64,000 bases of DNA from Physella acuta (Eukaryota > Mollusca > Gastropoda > Physidae), in the NCBI RefSeq assembly GCF_028476545.1, contig NW_026733048.1:50839-114838 (forward strand). Reading direction: 5' to 3'. The position numbers and the translations under genes are program-made. Position 1 is the first letter of the stretch, and every line of letters begins with the position of its first letter. The notes beneath the pieces are model-generated. The model made no database searches and was not told the DNA's origin. It was given only the letters and a program-made list of their open reading frames with translations. This document shows, in pieces, positions 24,201 through 37,216 of the stretch.

Positions 24201-26942
24201 ATAGCCACAAGAACCTGTTACCCCAATGTGTCACATATTGACCCCCGACCTGCCAGCCACCACGACACAATCACGTCATACCACTGACACCTGTGACGAC
24301 ATTTTTTCACACCATTCCCAAGCACATTGTTGACATTTTTCCCCTGGTGTTGTTTTCTCCGGCTAAAAGAATGTAACCATCTTTTTATCTCTCTCTCCTC
24401 TACAGACCTGTCGGTCAGTCCACAGGCCGAGACAACAGACGTGGGGGTGTTAAGATACTCTCAGGTGTTCATGGGGAGGGGGAAGTAGGGGGGGGGGGAG
24501 GGGGGCAAGCAAAGAAACACAAAAACACAAGATGAAGGAATGGCCGGGATAAGAGACATAAAATTCACCAAAGGGACACAAATAACTAACCTCTCACATC
24601 TAAAAAAAAAATAACACACTATCAGCCTATTATGATTTAGTAAAGCTTTTCTAATCTCGGCATACCTAACGTTTTATCATAAAAAATTACTTTTAATTAC
24701 AAATTAATTGATGTACAGTATAGCCAGATAAACGTTAAAAAAAAACTTCATTAAAACTCGTATTAGGCTATTCCTAGACACTAAAGTAGGATTAACATTA
24801 TGTTTAATTTGAATGGTTATAACATAATTACAAATCAACGAGGGTACAATAAAGTCAGATAAACGGTTTAAAATTATAATATGTCAAAGTAATCCATACA
24901 ATACACCACACAGCATGTTCAAATGGTAAAGGTTTGCAATAACTGCATTACACACCATCCATTAAAATAGTTGATTATTGACCGAGATCATACTATCGAA
25001 TTGAAATAGCTTTTGATAACATATTTCTAAGAATGCTTGCTCTTGTAGTATACGACATTTGTGGTGAAGAAGACAACGAGTAGAAACAAACTGACGATGA
25101 ACGAGCTGTAAGAACACAAAGAAAGGTAAAAGGCAACAATAAATTTAAAAATAAAAAGGTGGGACTTACCAAGTTAGTCAAGTACACGGCCAGAGGACCC
25201 CTTCTGTTAGAAGAAAGAAGAAAAAATATATTGATATTTAAAATATTAAAATTGTCGTTTCTAAATTCTACGGCTTTTACTTAGTAATGATTTCTCTAGA
25301 AAAAGGAATAACTAGCAATAATGTTTTAAAAACATACATTTTAAATTTTTTGAGATTTTAAAATTTGTTTATATTTTTACTAAGAATTGTTTTTTCTTAC
25401 TTATATATCATAACATAGACAAATAACAAGTGTTATGTTTAACTGGGCACCACGATGCTACTAGCCTACATTATACCTTAAACGTGGGCTATTTGGGGAA
25501 AAAATCATTCAGATTTGGAGCGCACCCCCTTCTCCACCCCCCCCCCCCCCCCACACACACACACAATGTTATAACACTGCTCATTATTCGACAACAAATT
25601 ACACCAGATGGTGTAACAACGTATGAACAATGTCTGCACGCTGTATATAAAAACACCATCAGCGTGTAGAACGACCGTACGGAATCAATCCCCACGAAAT
25701 GCCATGTCGCCAGACGTCACACGACACAAAGAGCAGAAGACAAAGGACGAAAATAGTCCGAATTTAATTCGCTATAAATCAATGCACAAGTCATTGTCAG
25801 CGGAATCATTATGTTTTTTTAACCTTCCAACCCATCTCTCAAGTATCTATACAGTTTGACATCGCGTTATTGAACACGACTATTGTGCTAACTTACAAGT
25901 TACATTGCTAGCGGCACGACATCAAATTGTACATTATTATTGCTGCAGGCCTACTTAAAAGAAACAAAAACTGGAAATACCAGCATTCACGTGTAACTAA
26001 AAATTGTCGCGAATAACTTTTTTTTGGTTTAAAAATATGAAATACTGATAAAACACATTTTATAACATTTGATTTTTAAAGTAAACTTTTCAGAATAAAT
26101 CGTAAAGCACACTTTTAGACTGAATGCTACACAGACGGATAAGGTAGAGCTAATTTATTAACCAAGACCACGTTATCATAACTCACTAAACTCGGTGTTC
26201 AATATCCCGCAGTAATGAGTGGACTCTAGGACTTCTAATTGGCTCCAGTCCACACTATCACCCCTGGTAACACTAAGTTACAAGTCCCGCTTAAATAAAT
26301 CGGCTACTGTAACACTCTGTTGTTGTTGCGACAACTAGATGTGAATTTGAGTTCGTCTTTCTTCAAAGATAGACGATAAACTGCTGGTCATTTTACAACT
26401 TTATTTACCATTGTAACATCCAAAAAGAATACAGTTCATTTCAGTAATCAAACATCCACCGTTTGATATAGCCACTTATACTTAAAGTGCGTGAATACAC
26501 AATATAAAATCACAGGAATAATACTGTATATATTTCAAGTTCTAACACTTAGCTTCCACTTGCATTCATCATGGCGGCCTTTTGAACAATATATTTACCC
26601 CAATTATACATAGAACTAGCCGTATTTTCACTCTCTTCAGTTAGTGAGCCATCTCCAAAAAGCATGCAAAATACAGTGATTGATCGCTCACGCATTCACT
26701 TCCGATGGCCAGGTATTCAACTATCACACACGTTTCACTCCAAATACAATTCACCAAATACTGTCTGTTACAGCTACACATAGGCCTACAGTAAACTACT
26801 GATGACAGGGTATACTTAGTGCCGTAATAGTGAGAACGGGCAGATATGCATGAAAATGATTGGGGTTTGATTGATGGTTAATTAACAATATACAGGTGTT
26901 GGAAACTGTGACGAGTCAAGCGTATCTTCAAAAAAAGAAGAT
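24201..26942. other. TMEM135 introns 4 and 3 around exon 4, unannotated
   Basis: Besides the 34-bp exon I see only A+T-rich intron sequence, with poly-G at about 24488 and poly-C running into (CA)n at 25538-25564. Confidence 0.5.
25170..25203 (-). CDS. TMEM135: TMEM135 coding exon 4 (34-bp microexon)
   Basis: The exon is only 34 bp, between CTTCTAACAG and TTG|GTAAGT. Its first base completes the Arg codon begun in exon 3, and 11 codons follow, RGPLAVYLTNL, matching human RGLLTIYMANL exactly in length. The reading across the exon 3/4 junction is VERKSRRGPLAVYLTNL, against human IERKSRRGLLTIYMANL. The donor is a full consensus. It ends in phase 0 and joins exon 5 directly. Confidence 0.9.
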
Positions 26943-27090
26943 CTCAAAGCCGCCTTTACTTTCCCGAGCGTAAGTCAGGTACAAATTACAGCTGGATGTA
27001 CTCAAGGACTTCCAACAGACTCGTGAACGAGATCAAAACACGAGGCATTCGGTTAACTAGTCATGCGCTCTGCCTCCTTGTCCTACGTCT
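26943..27090 (-). mobile_element. SINE family A fragment
   Basis: On the minus strand it contains a degenerate tRNA-like head (27040-27090) and the body segment ACTTACGCTCGGGAAAGTAA with GGCGGC. The left, 3' part is missing. Confidence 0.65.
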
Positions 27091-27469
27091 AATTTAAGGC
27101 ACCCAAGGAAGACAAACATTTCTTTACAAGCATAACTTTGCCGGATCGCGCCAAGTAATATAGTGTAAAGAAACGTGACCACCGATGCAAGTCGAGCTCC
27201 CCGTACCCCCACACTTTATCCCAGCAGTACTGGCACCTTGGCTAATTCACCTCGACATTTTCCTATTACAAGACCGGCAACTCTCACATAAAAGCCATCC
27301 GGCATAAGGTACAAACTTAACATCAGTCTATTGCCCCCGCCCATCTATACACGAGCCCACACCAGGTCTGACCAGTAGTGATTCACGGGGCCAATAGAAG
27401 GAAGCAGATACCAGACCAAGGTAGAGAGAAGCCGTCACAAGAACGTCAGAGGTTCTTAACAGGTCAGTC

Positions 27470-27745
27470 GTTAGTAGTCTCCAACAGGGCGGATAACGCC
27501 AATAGCCTTCAATAGGACGGCCAAAGCCAGTGGTCAACACAACGACAAAAACCAGTACTCCTCAACATGATGGCCAACGCTCGTAGCCTTCAACAGGAAG
27601 GTTAGAAGTCCTTAACAGGACGGCAAATGACAGTAGTCCTCAACAGGACGGCCAACGCCAGTAGTCCTCTACAGGACGGCCAGTCGTCCTCAGCACCACA
27701 ACAGGACGGCCAATCGTCCTCAACACTACAACAGGACGCCAACGC
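27470..27745 (+). repeat. 28-bp minisatellite (CAACAGGACGGCCAACGCCA)
   Basis: About nine diverged copies of TAGTCCTCAACAGGACGGCC plus AACGCCAG, with shorter versions at 27670-27735 (CAGTCGTCCTCAGCACCACA). It is G+C richer than its surroundings. In TMEM135 intron 3. Confidence 0.85.
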
Positions 27746-28243
27746 CAACAGAAAAAGATTACGCAGACTAGAGACCGCGACATCTACCCGCCATCAAAAC
27801 TGTAAAAAAAAAACCACTTTGAAGAGCGCGCCACCTTAGCATACCAGAGTGAATTGATCCTGACTGATGCCATCTCCCATTTGCTGGAGATCTGCTGGCT
27901 CTGCTTGAGGACGAGTGCGGATCTACGCTCTCAATGGTACCTTCAAGTGGGCCTGACTTCTTAGCTTTTAGTTGCTTTTTCAAAAAAGATTTCTCCTTCC
28001 TTATTTATGCTAACCACGCTGAGATAAATTACGTCGTGGATTTTCTAGCTATGAGATCCTCGCTCGTGAACACGACTGAGCCCACAAACTTGGTAACAAA
28101 ATGTTGAATTCATTTTGTTAAAAACATCCAAAAGTAAATCTATGTCCTTTTGTGTTAACTTTAAAAACATAGCCACCAAGTTTCAACATTGGCGGAGTTA
28201 AATTACGATAGGATGCATTACTCTCGGCCATTTTTTCTATTCG

Positions 28244-28373
<130 letters not shown>

Positions 28374-29116
28374 ACCATTATTCAAAGCCACCCCTCCTAG
28401 TATCGCCTAAACTTCGCCAGCCTAATTCTCCAAACTTGACACAACACCACCAAGCACTCCACAACTTCCACATATTTCCCCAATATAAAGATGGCGCCAC
28501 CGTCTCTCCCACCGCTGCTAAACACAACACATGCGCCCGTGGCGTCGGCCTTCCTTCCCTACCCCCCGAGCACCCGGTACAGACGAAATGTATCTCTTAA
28601 GCGCGCCACTTGCTTCAACTTAGAGAAGCGCCCGGCTGGTAACAGCCCAAATGTCACTGGTGTTTTGAGTCAAAGTTACCAAATTCGTGTCGGGGGGCGC
28701 TGCCTAGCGGGGAGGGGGGGGGGGGGCGCTGCCAAGCGGGGAGGGAGGCAGGCCAGTGATGCAATTGGGTGCAAACTTTGACCCGCGTCGACCTTTTCGC
28801 TTGTTGGTTGTGTTTCAACATATCCTAGGGAGTGAGTGCGACATGTGGTTTTCATTGACCAGTATACATTTTTTGTGTTGTCCTCGCCAGATAAATTTGA
28901 GGATTTCGGAGTTGGGGGTAACAAAAGAAAGGTGTGTGTGTGATCTGTGGTGAGATGTCAGAGTGAGGAGACAACAGAGGCGGATCCTGGAGGTGCAGAC
29001 AGTGACGTGTACAGGGTGGCCCACGCCCCATCTACAATACTTCGTTGGTTTACTCACCATGAATTTCTAAACATAAAAAAAAAAAGAAATGGCCCGAGGT
29101 TTACTGTTCGTGTCAC

Positions 29117-29172
29117 TAGGGTGTCCCTGAGTCCACACAGCTCAAATGGGTACCTGACACGGAAGCCGGGGT
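29117..29172 (+). mobile_element. SINE family A body fragment
   Basis: The segment CTGAGTCCACACAGCTC followed by AAATGGGTACCTGACACGG is the central part of the SINE-A body. Head and tail are absent. Confidence 0.55.
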
Positions 29173-29274
29173 GAAGTTGAGGTCGGATGGATATTAGTTT
29201 AGCAACACATTAGAAACAATACTTGAAAACAGACAGGGTACACTTTAAGTGCCGTATACTGTATAGTATAGATG

Positions 29275-29403
29275 CAGTGTTTCTTTAAGGCATTCCGCAC
29301 AGGAGCACTGCCCCCACATCCAACGCCTCCAATCCGAATAAAAAAATTTAAAAAAAGGTACTTTAAGCGTAGTCCGTCCTCGCATATCCCCCCCCCCCCC
29401 CCC
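29275..29403. mobile_element. Probable family-2 MITE fragment
   Basis: CAGTGTTTCTTTAAGGCATTC begins like the left end of family 2, and a C-rich run follows at 29389-29404. I could not find a matching right end nearby, so this is a truncated or strongly diverged copy. Confidence 0.4.
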
Positions 29404-29690
29404 CATCAATTTCTGAAACTTTATACATTGTTGTTGGTTTTATAAATGCTTTATAACCCTATAGTGGTCATTTATAACCTTGTAGCCCTATATAGACCAA
29501 CTGCTATCAGTCTTGTGGTATAAGCTTTTGGGTCTAAATACATCAAAACGCAACGTTTCTACCGCTGTCTCGCCAATAAAGCCAAGTTATTGCTGAGGCT
29601 TTCAGTACAAGAATGCAGGTTCCAAAAGGAACTTTTACAAACATGGCGGAAATTGTTCCAATATCGCCATGCCCGAAACGATTAGCTGGT

Positions 29691-29808
29691 AAGGGGTTAG
29701 ACATTTATACTGGGGGAAGGGTTAGACATTTACACTGGGGGAAGGGTTAGACATTTACACTGGGGGAAGGGTTAGACATTTACACTTAGAAAGGGTTAGA
29801 CATTTACT
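29691..29808 (+). repeat. 26-bp tandem repeat, ~5 copies
   Basis: The unit GGGTTAGACATTTACACTGG plus GGGAAG is repeated about five times, the last shortened. No function is evident. Confidence 0.9.
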
Positions 29809-30294
29809 GTTCTTTAACTACGGCAAAGCCTTATACCGTGTTCAAATAAAAATGGTCTGCGATAGTTTCGTATATGTATTCATCCAGTTCGACGAATATT
29901 TTTAATTTTTTTGTGTGCGAAAATAAGAAAACCTACACCCGCCAACCCCCGTGGGTGTTGGGTAATAAGTGCACGATCCCTTCAGAGTTATTCCCCTTTC
30001 CTCAAACGGGTTGTTTTTATAAACACAGATTTAGCACACAAAAGTAGCCATATACACTAAACAAAGGTTTAGGTGCAAGTACAGAGAGGGCACCGGTGCT
30101 ATGCACAAGTCAGGGACAGTCATCGCATAAACGAGAGGGGTGGGGCGGCTAATTAATTAACTATGGTGGCACGATTTTATGCTATTCTATATTTTTTTTT
30201 CATTTAGTGTTTGGTGACCGGGCAGGGGGGGGAAGGGGTCGAGGGGCATGTTGCTGAAACCTGCACATTGTTAGCGTGTGCTGTGAGTAACATT

Positions 30295-30330
30295 AACCTG
30301 CCTCGCCGTGAACTTTGGTCGAGGCAGGTT
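30295..30330. repeat. Short perfect hairpin
   Basis: AACCTGCCTCG (30295-30305) and CGAGGCAGGTT (30320-30330) form an 11-bp stem with a 14-base loop. No known function; not followed by a T run. Confidence 0.6.
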
Positions 30331-30444
30331 CTGTTTATCCAGTTAAACAGGCCCTAGGGCCCAACACGTGTTGCTCACACGACACTAAGTCAATAAATCA
30401 GCACGGTCCCGCTATACCGTGGGTGAGTAGGTCGTGTTTGCCGG

Positions 30445-30565
30445 TGCATGAACACTCACACACAAGCATACACACTCACACACAAGCAGACTCTCGCAAG
30501 CATATACACTCACACACAAGCATACACACACACACACATAGACACTCACACACAAGCATACACAC
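30445..30565 (+). repeat. CACTCACACACAAGCATA tandem repeat
   Basis: Imperfect CA-rich units of about 18-26 bp (ACACTCACACACAAGCATAC) repeated around five times. Confidence 0.9.
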
Positions 30566-30599
30566 TGATGAGCACAAGGACCAAACAAACTGATACGGA

Positions 30600-33280
30600 T
30601 TTAAACCTGTAATCAAGCAAGCAGGCAGACAAACAGACATGCATACAGGTAGGTAGAAATTCTACTCAGATATAATTATAAAAAAACACTATTTCAAATA
30701 TAGTTTACAAAGGTTATACGATATTCCAAACAAACTCTTAAAAACAACAAAGATAAACGTAAAGACAAATAGAAAGACAAATAGGAAAACAAAACGAACC
30801 AAACCACCCCTCCTCCAGCTAAACCAAAAAAATAACGAGGATGCACTTTCTCCGCATTACACAGAGCACTTTAACAAAATACCTTGCATTACGAAATAAA
30901 ACTCAAGGGCATTTCTACCACTGTCAAGATGATAGAGCGCTAACATTCTAATAAAACGTGCATATGAGCTAATCAGGGTCGTGTATGCATTCCTTTCTAC
31001 TTCGAGTCCAAGTAGAATAGAATGCGTAGAATTTTAAACTTCATTATTGTTTTAAAACTCAATTTGTTCACCTTTAATTTGATAACAAGATTTAATTATC
31101 ACGGTAAATTGGATGAGCAGAAAATATTCATGTGTACTGACTGTGCTCGCTTTAAAAAAAAAATTGTTCTTGATTTGAGTTCAACCGTATTACACAAAAA
31201 CCGTAGCTTATACAAAAACCGTAGTTTACACAAATACGAGGTTTGGTATTTTCGTCAGGCACATTTATCAAAGCCACCGTATTAAAAGTATGTCAAGAGA
31301 CATACGAACATGGGACTAGGCGAACTCCTAGAGTCGCCTCTTATAATTGCACTAATACAGGGGATGGCTACAACATTGTGTTGGAACATTCCGATATATA
31401 GTAGAAAAAATGTGGGGCCCGAAGTGTAACCACCCCACCCCCACCCCCTACATCCTTTTCCTGGCTACGCCTCTGCCATACCAATGCTCTCACAACCCCT
31501 GAGTGAGATAGTTGACTTAGGTAACGAAACAATTTTTAGCCAAAGGTCTGTTGTTGTCAAGCTTTCAGCTCAACATAAAACTTTTCTTTTAATTCCATGT
31601 CCAGATTACATCACTTTACAGATCGTCGACTATGTTTACAACGCTCATTCTAAGCTGTGCGTTTGCGTAGTTTTAAAACTTACCGGCAGTCATTTTTTTT
31701 AAAAACATAAATACGTATATAAGAACACCGCGGACACTCAATACACGTTGTACACATCGTTTTTCCCATCATCAGATGAAACATTGTATACATTTGATTG
31801 TATGATTTGAAAGCTGGTAATGTGTAGACCGAGTACATTTTTAAAAAAATGTAACCTACTTAACATAACAATAAAATATTTCATCCCTCACAAGCAAATA
31901 AAAACAAAAAAGTCCACACGACCAAATCTGAGAAAACTACCAACCAAATGGCTACAATCAAGATGCCTAAAATGTAACATCAAATTCAAACCATGCCCAT
32001 ACTTCATTACCTCGTTCATCACATACAATAGCCTCAGCATTACTAGCCTCTCTACCCATGTTTCAACACGCCCCCGTAAACATTAACTAGTTATTGATTA
32101 AGATGTACTAACAGCTACAATCTCGCTTTGTCTGTACAAGTTAAGACACATTCAATAAACAATAAAAACAAACCACACTGCATGTGCACACACCCCCACC
32201 CCACCATGTGGCTCAATGTTCAATAAGAACTTATGGGTAATAACACTTGTACTCTTGTAAACAATATTTTTTTTAAATAATTTTCTTAGATTCATAACAT
32301 TTTTAAATATCTATTTTAAATACGTCCATCTAATATAAAAATCTAAATACTTTACTTAAAGGGTACCTAATTTCAAAATGTATAAATAAATAAATAAATA
32401 AGTAGGCCTATACTAAACTTTTAATTAATTTTAATTAAAAAAAAAACCTAAAGCAACACTGCATGCCACACAAATAGTTAAAAGTGAAGGTACAACTCTA
32501 GAAACATGCAAAGCCAGATCAATAAAAAATATATTAATAAAGCAAATATATAGTAGCTTGTGGCTAGAGAATATTTTTTAAAGTAATATAATTTTAAAGT
32601 TATATATTAAAGAAAACATGATAAACTTGAAAAAGATTAGAAAGATTTTTTTTAAAATATATTTTAAAAAATGCAAAATAAATTAGAATATTTTTGTTTA
32701 TAAAACACTATTTGTTAAAGACTATCAACAAATTTTTTTTTTTTTGCCAGTGTTTTTTTTTTCCTTCTGAAAATCTGAATTAAGATTATAGTATACAAAA
32801 AATATGACTAGTTAGTTTCTATCTATTCAATTCTAGCACTAAAAGAAACTCACTCAATCCACTGTGAGCCTTCTAGACAGATAACATGCACATACGTTAG
32901 TTACTGACAGACAACATACAGTTCTTAACACCAGCTCTTACTATGTCAAAAATGTTCAACATTTATCAGAAAAAGTTAAATTCCAAACATTTTTAACCGT
33001 TATTTAAAATGAAAACTTGTCTTGAACAAAAATAAACTTTAATATTTCTGCTGTCTACACCATGCAAAAAATTTTTTTTTAAATTTCTGAGCTTCTTTTC
33101 AACAAATTAAAACAAAACAGAAAGCTCTACATTTTACAATATTAATTTGACTTTAAAACAAAAAGATATTTAATTAAAAAGAATATTTCTGCCTATTTAG
33201 CATGCCAGCTTTTTAAAATTTCCTTTATTTACGTCGAGTAAGCTAACCTTTAAGCCAACGATATTTGAAATAATTCATAC
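30600..33280. other. TMEM135 intron 3, very A+T-rich
   Basis: No repeat family or exon seen except a possible worn MITE end (GGCTACGCCTCTG at 31463-31475) and an (AAAT)n tract at about 32382-32402. Confidence 0.5.
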
Positions 33281-33373
33281 CTTGATTTTCTCTCAACCAT
33301 GACAGCAGTAAAAGCCGCAATATAAGCTGGTATAAAGGAGGTGGTGAGGAGAAACATACAGCCAAGCATAGTC
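33281..33373 (-). CDS. TMEM135: TMEM135 coding exon 3
   Basis: The exon is 93 bp: it completes a split Arg codon (AG|G), encodes TMLGCMFLLTTSFIPAYIAA and continues FTAVMVERKS, then leaves AG for the next exon (phase 2). It aligns with human [20 protein letters not shown] followed by YVAILIERKS. The acceptor is a T/C tract ending GATGGCAG and the donor is TCAAG|GTATGA. The hydrophobic residues 6-25 look like a membrane segment that ends in the conserved basic ERKSRR turn. Confidence 0.93.
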
Positions 33374-36300
33374 CTGCCATCAGGAGGAGAAAAAAAAACA
33401 AAGATGCTAATGTCTTTCAACATGGGCTAAGGACCTAACAATGGTGCACAAGATGTGCCATATAAAGGTGCTGGTGACAATTGTCAATCACCATGGTTAC
33501 GGCAGGGCCCTCATCTTACAAGTTGTAACTGCTAAACCAAAAGCATTTGAAAAACTTTAAGCTTCCTGTAATTTCAAGTCAAAAGTTGTGTCTGGATCTT
33601 TATTTTTTTTACCTAATGGCATGTTTTTAAACCACTACAGTGTGTTTCTTTTGTTTCTATTACAACAGACTGACAAATTTATTTTTGCAGACCTATGAAG
33701 ACATCTTTAAATTTCTGTTTTAAAACAAATTAAGTAGATTACAGGAACAAATCTCATCACTTTACAGAAAGTTTATCTTTAAAAATATCTGTTTTTAAAT
33801 CAAGAAATTTTTTATCTGAAAGTTGAGCTCTCAAACAGTGTATGCAAGCTTGTTTAAATTTTAAAATTGATATAGATGCTACATTAAGATAATTTTTATT
33901 TAAATTTCACTACTAAAGAATACAAAAAAAAGTATCCCAGCGATGGCAAACTTTTTCATTGAACTATACAGTGAAAGACTATAAGGAGCAGCACATAGCT
34001 ATGATCAATATTGCTCTTAAGAAGAGTGGTAGTTTCTAATTTGCGAGAACAAAGCAAACGAGCAGTATTTGTTTTCAAACCTCATCTAAAATTGTGTTAA
34101 TGGGCACACATAAATACAAAAAAAAAAAATTATCATAAATACAAAAAACACTAGTAAGCATGTGTAGTATTTTTCTATAGGAAATATACATGTATTTTTC
34201 TCCTCATACCTTCAATATAAAATCAGTTATAAATTTCAAACCTTTAGGTTTTTGGTAGGTAGATACTGCAGTTTTTAAAACTCTAAATAGTTCAGTATAT
34301 TTGTATTTTTTTATTTTAAGTGTACTGTTACAGTAAATAATTTTTTTTTTTTAATTTCTAAACTTGAACCAAAAACTTAAAGGAATGAGAACAAAAAAAA
34401 AAGATTTTTCAAATTTCACACAACTGCCAACAAAATATAATGGTAGTCAAGGTGACCAATGCAGAAACAACAGTGCGAGAGAAAAAAAACCTCTCATTCT
34501 ATACTGCTACCTGCACTTTTGCTCTATGGAAATAGAGAGGATGCATGCAGGTACCCCACAGAAGAAAACATTGTAAAACAGGTAAAAACCCACCAGGTGC
34601 CTGAAAAGGTAATGAGAAGGTTTTAGATTATAACACCTGATGCTGAGGTCAGCCAGGCAGAGGGTTGACTGCTACTGCTGTGAAATCACTAAAAAACAAG
34701 ATAAATTATATCAAACATTTTTATACAGTTTGATTAGCCATATCCATACATTTCTAAAACTGTAAGCAAAATAAATATTACTAAAAAACCTTAAATTCAA
34801 CCAGAGTCCTAAGTCAGTAGCTGGTACCTGCGACTCATCTGACATATAAATGCTGCTTTTTCAATGATCTATTTCAAGTGTTCATTTATTTAACAAGATT
34901 GCCATACAACCTAACATGTAAATTTTAGTACCAAAGTACATCATTTTGTCACTTATGTCTAATGTTAGTTCAGCATCATCTTATCTCATATCTTGTAGTT
35001 GAGAAATGATGACTACCTTTTCTCACCAAAAACAGATACATGCCACACCACAGAAGGTTGATTCTATAAGCTGAGCAATGTTAAAACTTATTAAAAAAAA
35101 TTCAGTTTCAGATGTACAATTACAATCCTTTTTATAGGATCTAATGTAAGATTATTAAAAATCGTTATCAAACTTTAATAATTATTAGTTTACTAAGAAT
35201 CTAAATGGAAAATTGAATATATATTACTTAAAACCCTACCAGAGCCCCATGAGTATATTTAGCAATCAATGTCTGCTCACGTGGTCACTTAAGGTTCAAA
35301 AGTGCCCAAAAAAAAATCAACCTTCAAGCTGTTTTCTTTGACGACTGATGACAAACATTATTTTTTAGACCACAGTTATAAACTGACTTTTGAAGCATGA
35401 ACAAGGAGAATTTGAAATCCTAACGAGTGGTCCTACTTTCAATGTTTCATATATGATCATTGTGGCATTAGTAGGACTAATCATTTTTGCTTTTTTGCTG
35501 AGCTAGAAATATAAAATTAAGTTTGCTTCACTGTCTAACTATCATGTAATAATTATAAAGCTCAGTTGCCAAATTTAATTTAAATAATTGAACAGTTGTT
35601 AAGAAATGATGTTTAACCTAAATCCATGGGTAATGACTTCCTACTTATTCAATATCCGAGACAAAAATGAGTTATAAAATTATGAATAATGATTTAAATA
35701 AATGAAAACTAAATAAACACACTATTTAATTGTATTCAGTGACATATACATTTTAAAATAACTTTACTAGAAAATAAAACTGTTTACCCACCTCCACACA
35801 CAAAACATTGTGATGAACAAGGTTCCATTGATTGTAAGGAAGATGGATGATCTCAAAGTTTCAGGAATCAATTTTTTAATATAATAGTCTAATCCTCTCC
35901 TTTTGAATAAACCAGCCACCTGGAAAAAGAACAAAATATATTTTAACATGAAAATTGAGTTCATTATTTCTGATATTAGTGATCAAAAAACAAAAATCTC
36001 TAAACTAGTCTTAAGGATTATAAATATCTTTTTAGAAGTCACTCATATAATCTATAATACAAGCGTCCAGTGTCATGTCGGACTTTTATGCACTTCCATC
36101 AGTGAGTCATGGGTATAGGCACTTTGTCTTTACCCATAGAGCTGGGAGAGTGCGGTCACGCATGGGGACCCTGGGTGCTGACGTCCAGGGAAACGTGTTG
36201 TTCGGCGGCTGTTGAGATTATGCCTCGGGTCTGGTGGAGAAGGGAAATCTGGGTGGACGTCCGTGAGAGCGTTGGCTTATTTATTTTTTTAGCATAGTTT

Positions 36301-36954
36301 AATTTTCGTGAATATCCATATTCAGACAAATAGCTACCGCCACCTAAATGCAGTGCGGTGCGCTGAAGGAATATCTGCCCCATTATCCATATCCACACCG
36401 TAGCGAGGCACAGGTATAAGCAAGTGCATTATACTCATATAGGAGCTAACTGATCTAAATGAAAACATTGTCCATACAGAGCCAATATATTTTCTTAAGA
36501 ATCAATTTAGTTTTTCGACTATTTCCTTCTTCTATAATGTGATTCAAACCAGGGTAACAATGGGTCATTCATATGTGACATCCACACGTCAATGTGGTCA
36601 TCCACATATTAATTTATTAACAACAAAAAATAAAAAAACTGCACATAAAATGCAGGTTATACATTAAATTGGCAGTTCTCCAGCAAAACTGGTGAATAAA
36701 TGTATCAGAAATTAACTTTATACCGCCCGCCCAAGAAAAAAAGAGGGAGATTTTGTTATATTTTGCAACCAGGAAAGGGGGGGGGGGGGGGGGTAGTGAC
36801 CGCAGCAATTATCTAAAAGATTTCACTGTATTTCAATTTTTTTTTAAACATTTCAAACAATCATAATTAAAGCTTAAGATTAAAAACAATTAGTTCTAGA
36901 CTCCGATTGTGTTGCTAAATCATAGTGTTCTTCTTCTTCTTCATTCTTAATTAT
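33374..36954. other. TMEM135 introns 2 and 1 around exon 2, unannotated
   Basis: Apart from exon 2 the sequence is A+T-rich intron. A sharply G+C-richer block at about 36105-36300 has a 62-codon plus-strand frame; its nature is unknown. Confidence 0.5.
35792..35919 (-). CDS. TMEM135: TMEM135 coding exon 2
   Basis: The exon is 128 bp, with a polypyrimidine acceptor ending TTTTTCCAG and a donor GGAG|GTGGGT. It encodes 42 codons plus two bases of the next (phase 2). The frame VAGLFKRRGLDYYIKKLIPE lines up with human [20 protein letters not shown], and the following SSIFLTINGTLFITMFC lines up with SASFLTANGALYMAFFC, a hydrophobic stretch likely to be the second membrane segment. It joins exon 1 in phase 0. 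Confidence 0.93.
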
Positions 36955-37216
36955 TAGTGTTGAAGGGGATCGAGATTTATCTGCCAGTGGGTTTGAACTC
37001 GAGACTTTGTTCGAAGTTATAAACCATGAGCTTTTTGCAGACTCGACCACGCCTCCAACACAATTAAGTGTAAAGTGTCAACTGGTTATGCGCCATTGAG
37101 GCCATTGACTCCGATTTCAGCCTGCTTTTCTTTTTGGATTTGCTTCCATAGCCTTTGTCCAACCAAGAACAAGCTACAAGACAGCAGTTGTTAAATTTTG
37201 GAGTTGTCTCTCCTAG
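36955..37216 (-). mobile_element. SINE family B body plus tRNA-like unit
   Basis: 37050-37216 repeats the family-B body of 22545-22723 almost base for base. Left of it, and so downstream on the minus strand, is a tRNA-like block (36955-37050: GGCGTGGTCGAGTCTGCAAA, then CTCGAGTTCAAACCC) and a GAA-rich tail at 36929-36945. The order body then tRNA-like head suggests two SINE units in tandem. Confidence 0.7.

Noticed and set aside
22534-24287. ORFs of 495 to 578 codons in four frames
   Set aside because: They are by-products of a stop-free 15-bp repeat and occur on both strands at once; the translations are pure pentapeptide repeats.
31358-31475. Possible family-1 MITE ending in GGCTACGCCTCTG
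   Set aside because: The left end (CAGGGGATGGCTAC) fits poorly, the flanks do not match and the interior lacks the family units.
34600-34690. Exon-like segment in TMEM135 intron 2 after a TTTCACAG acceptor
   Set aside because: No acceptable donor, and exons 2 and 3 already join without a gap against the human protein.
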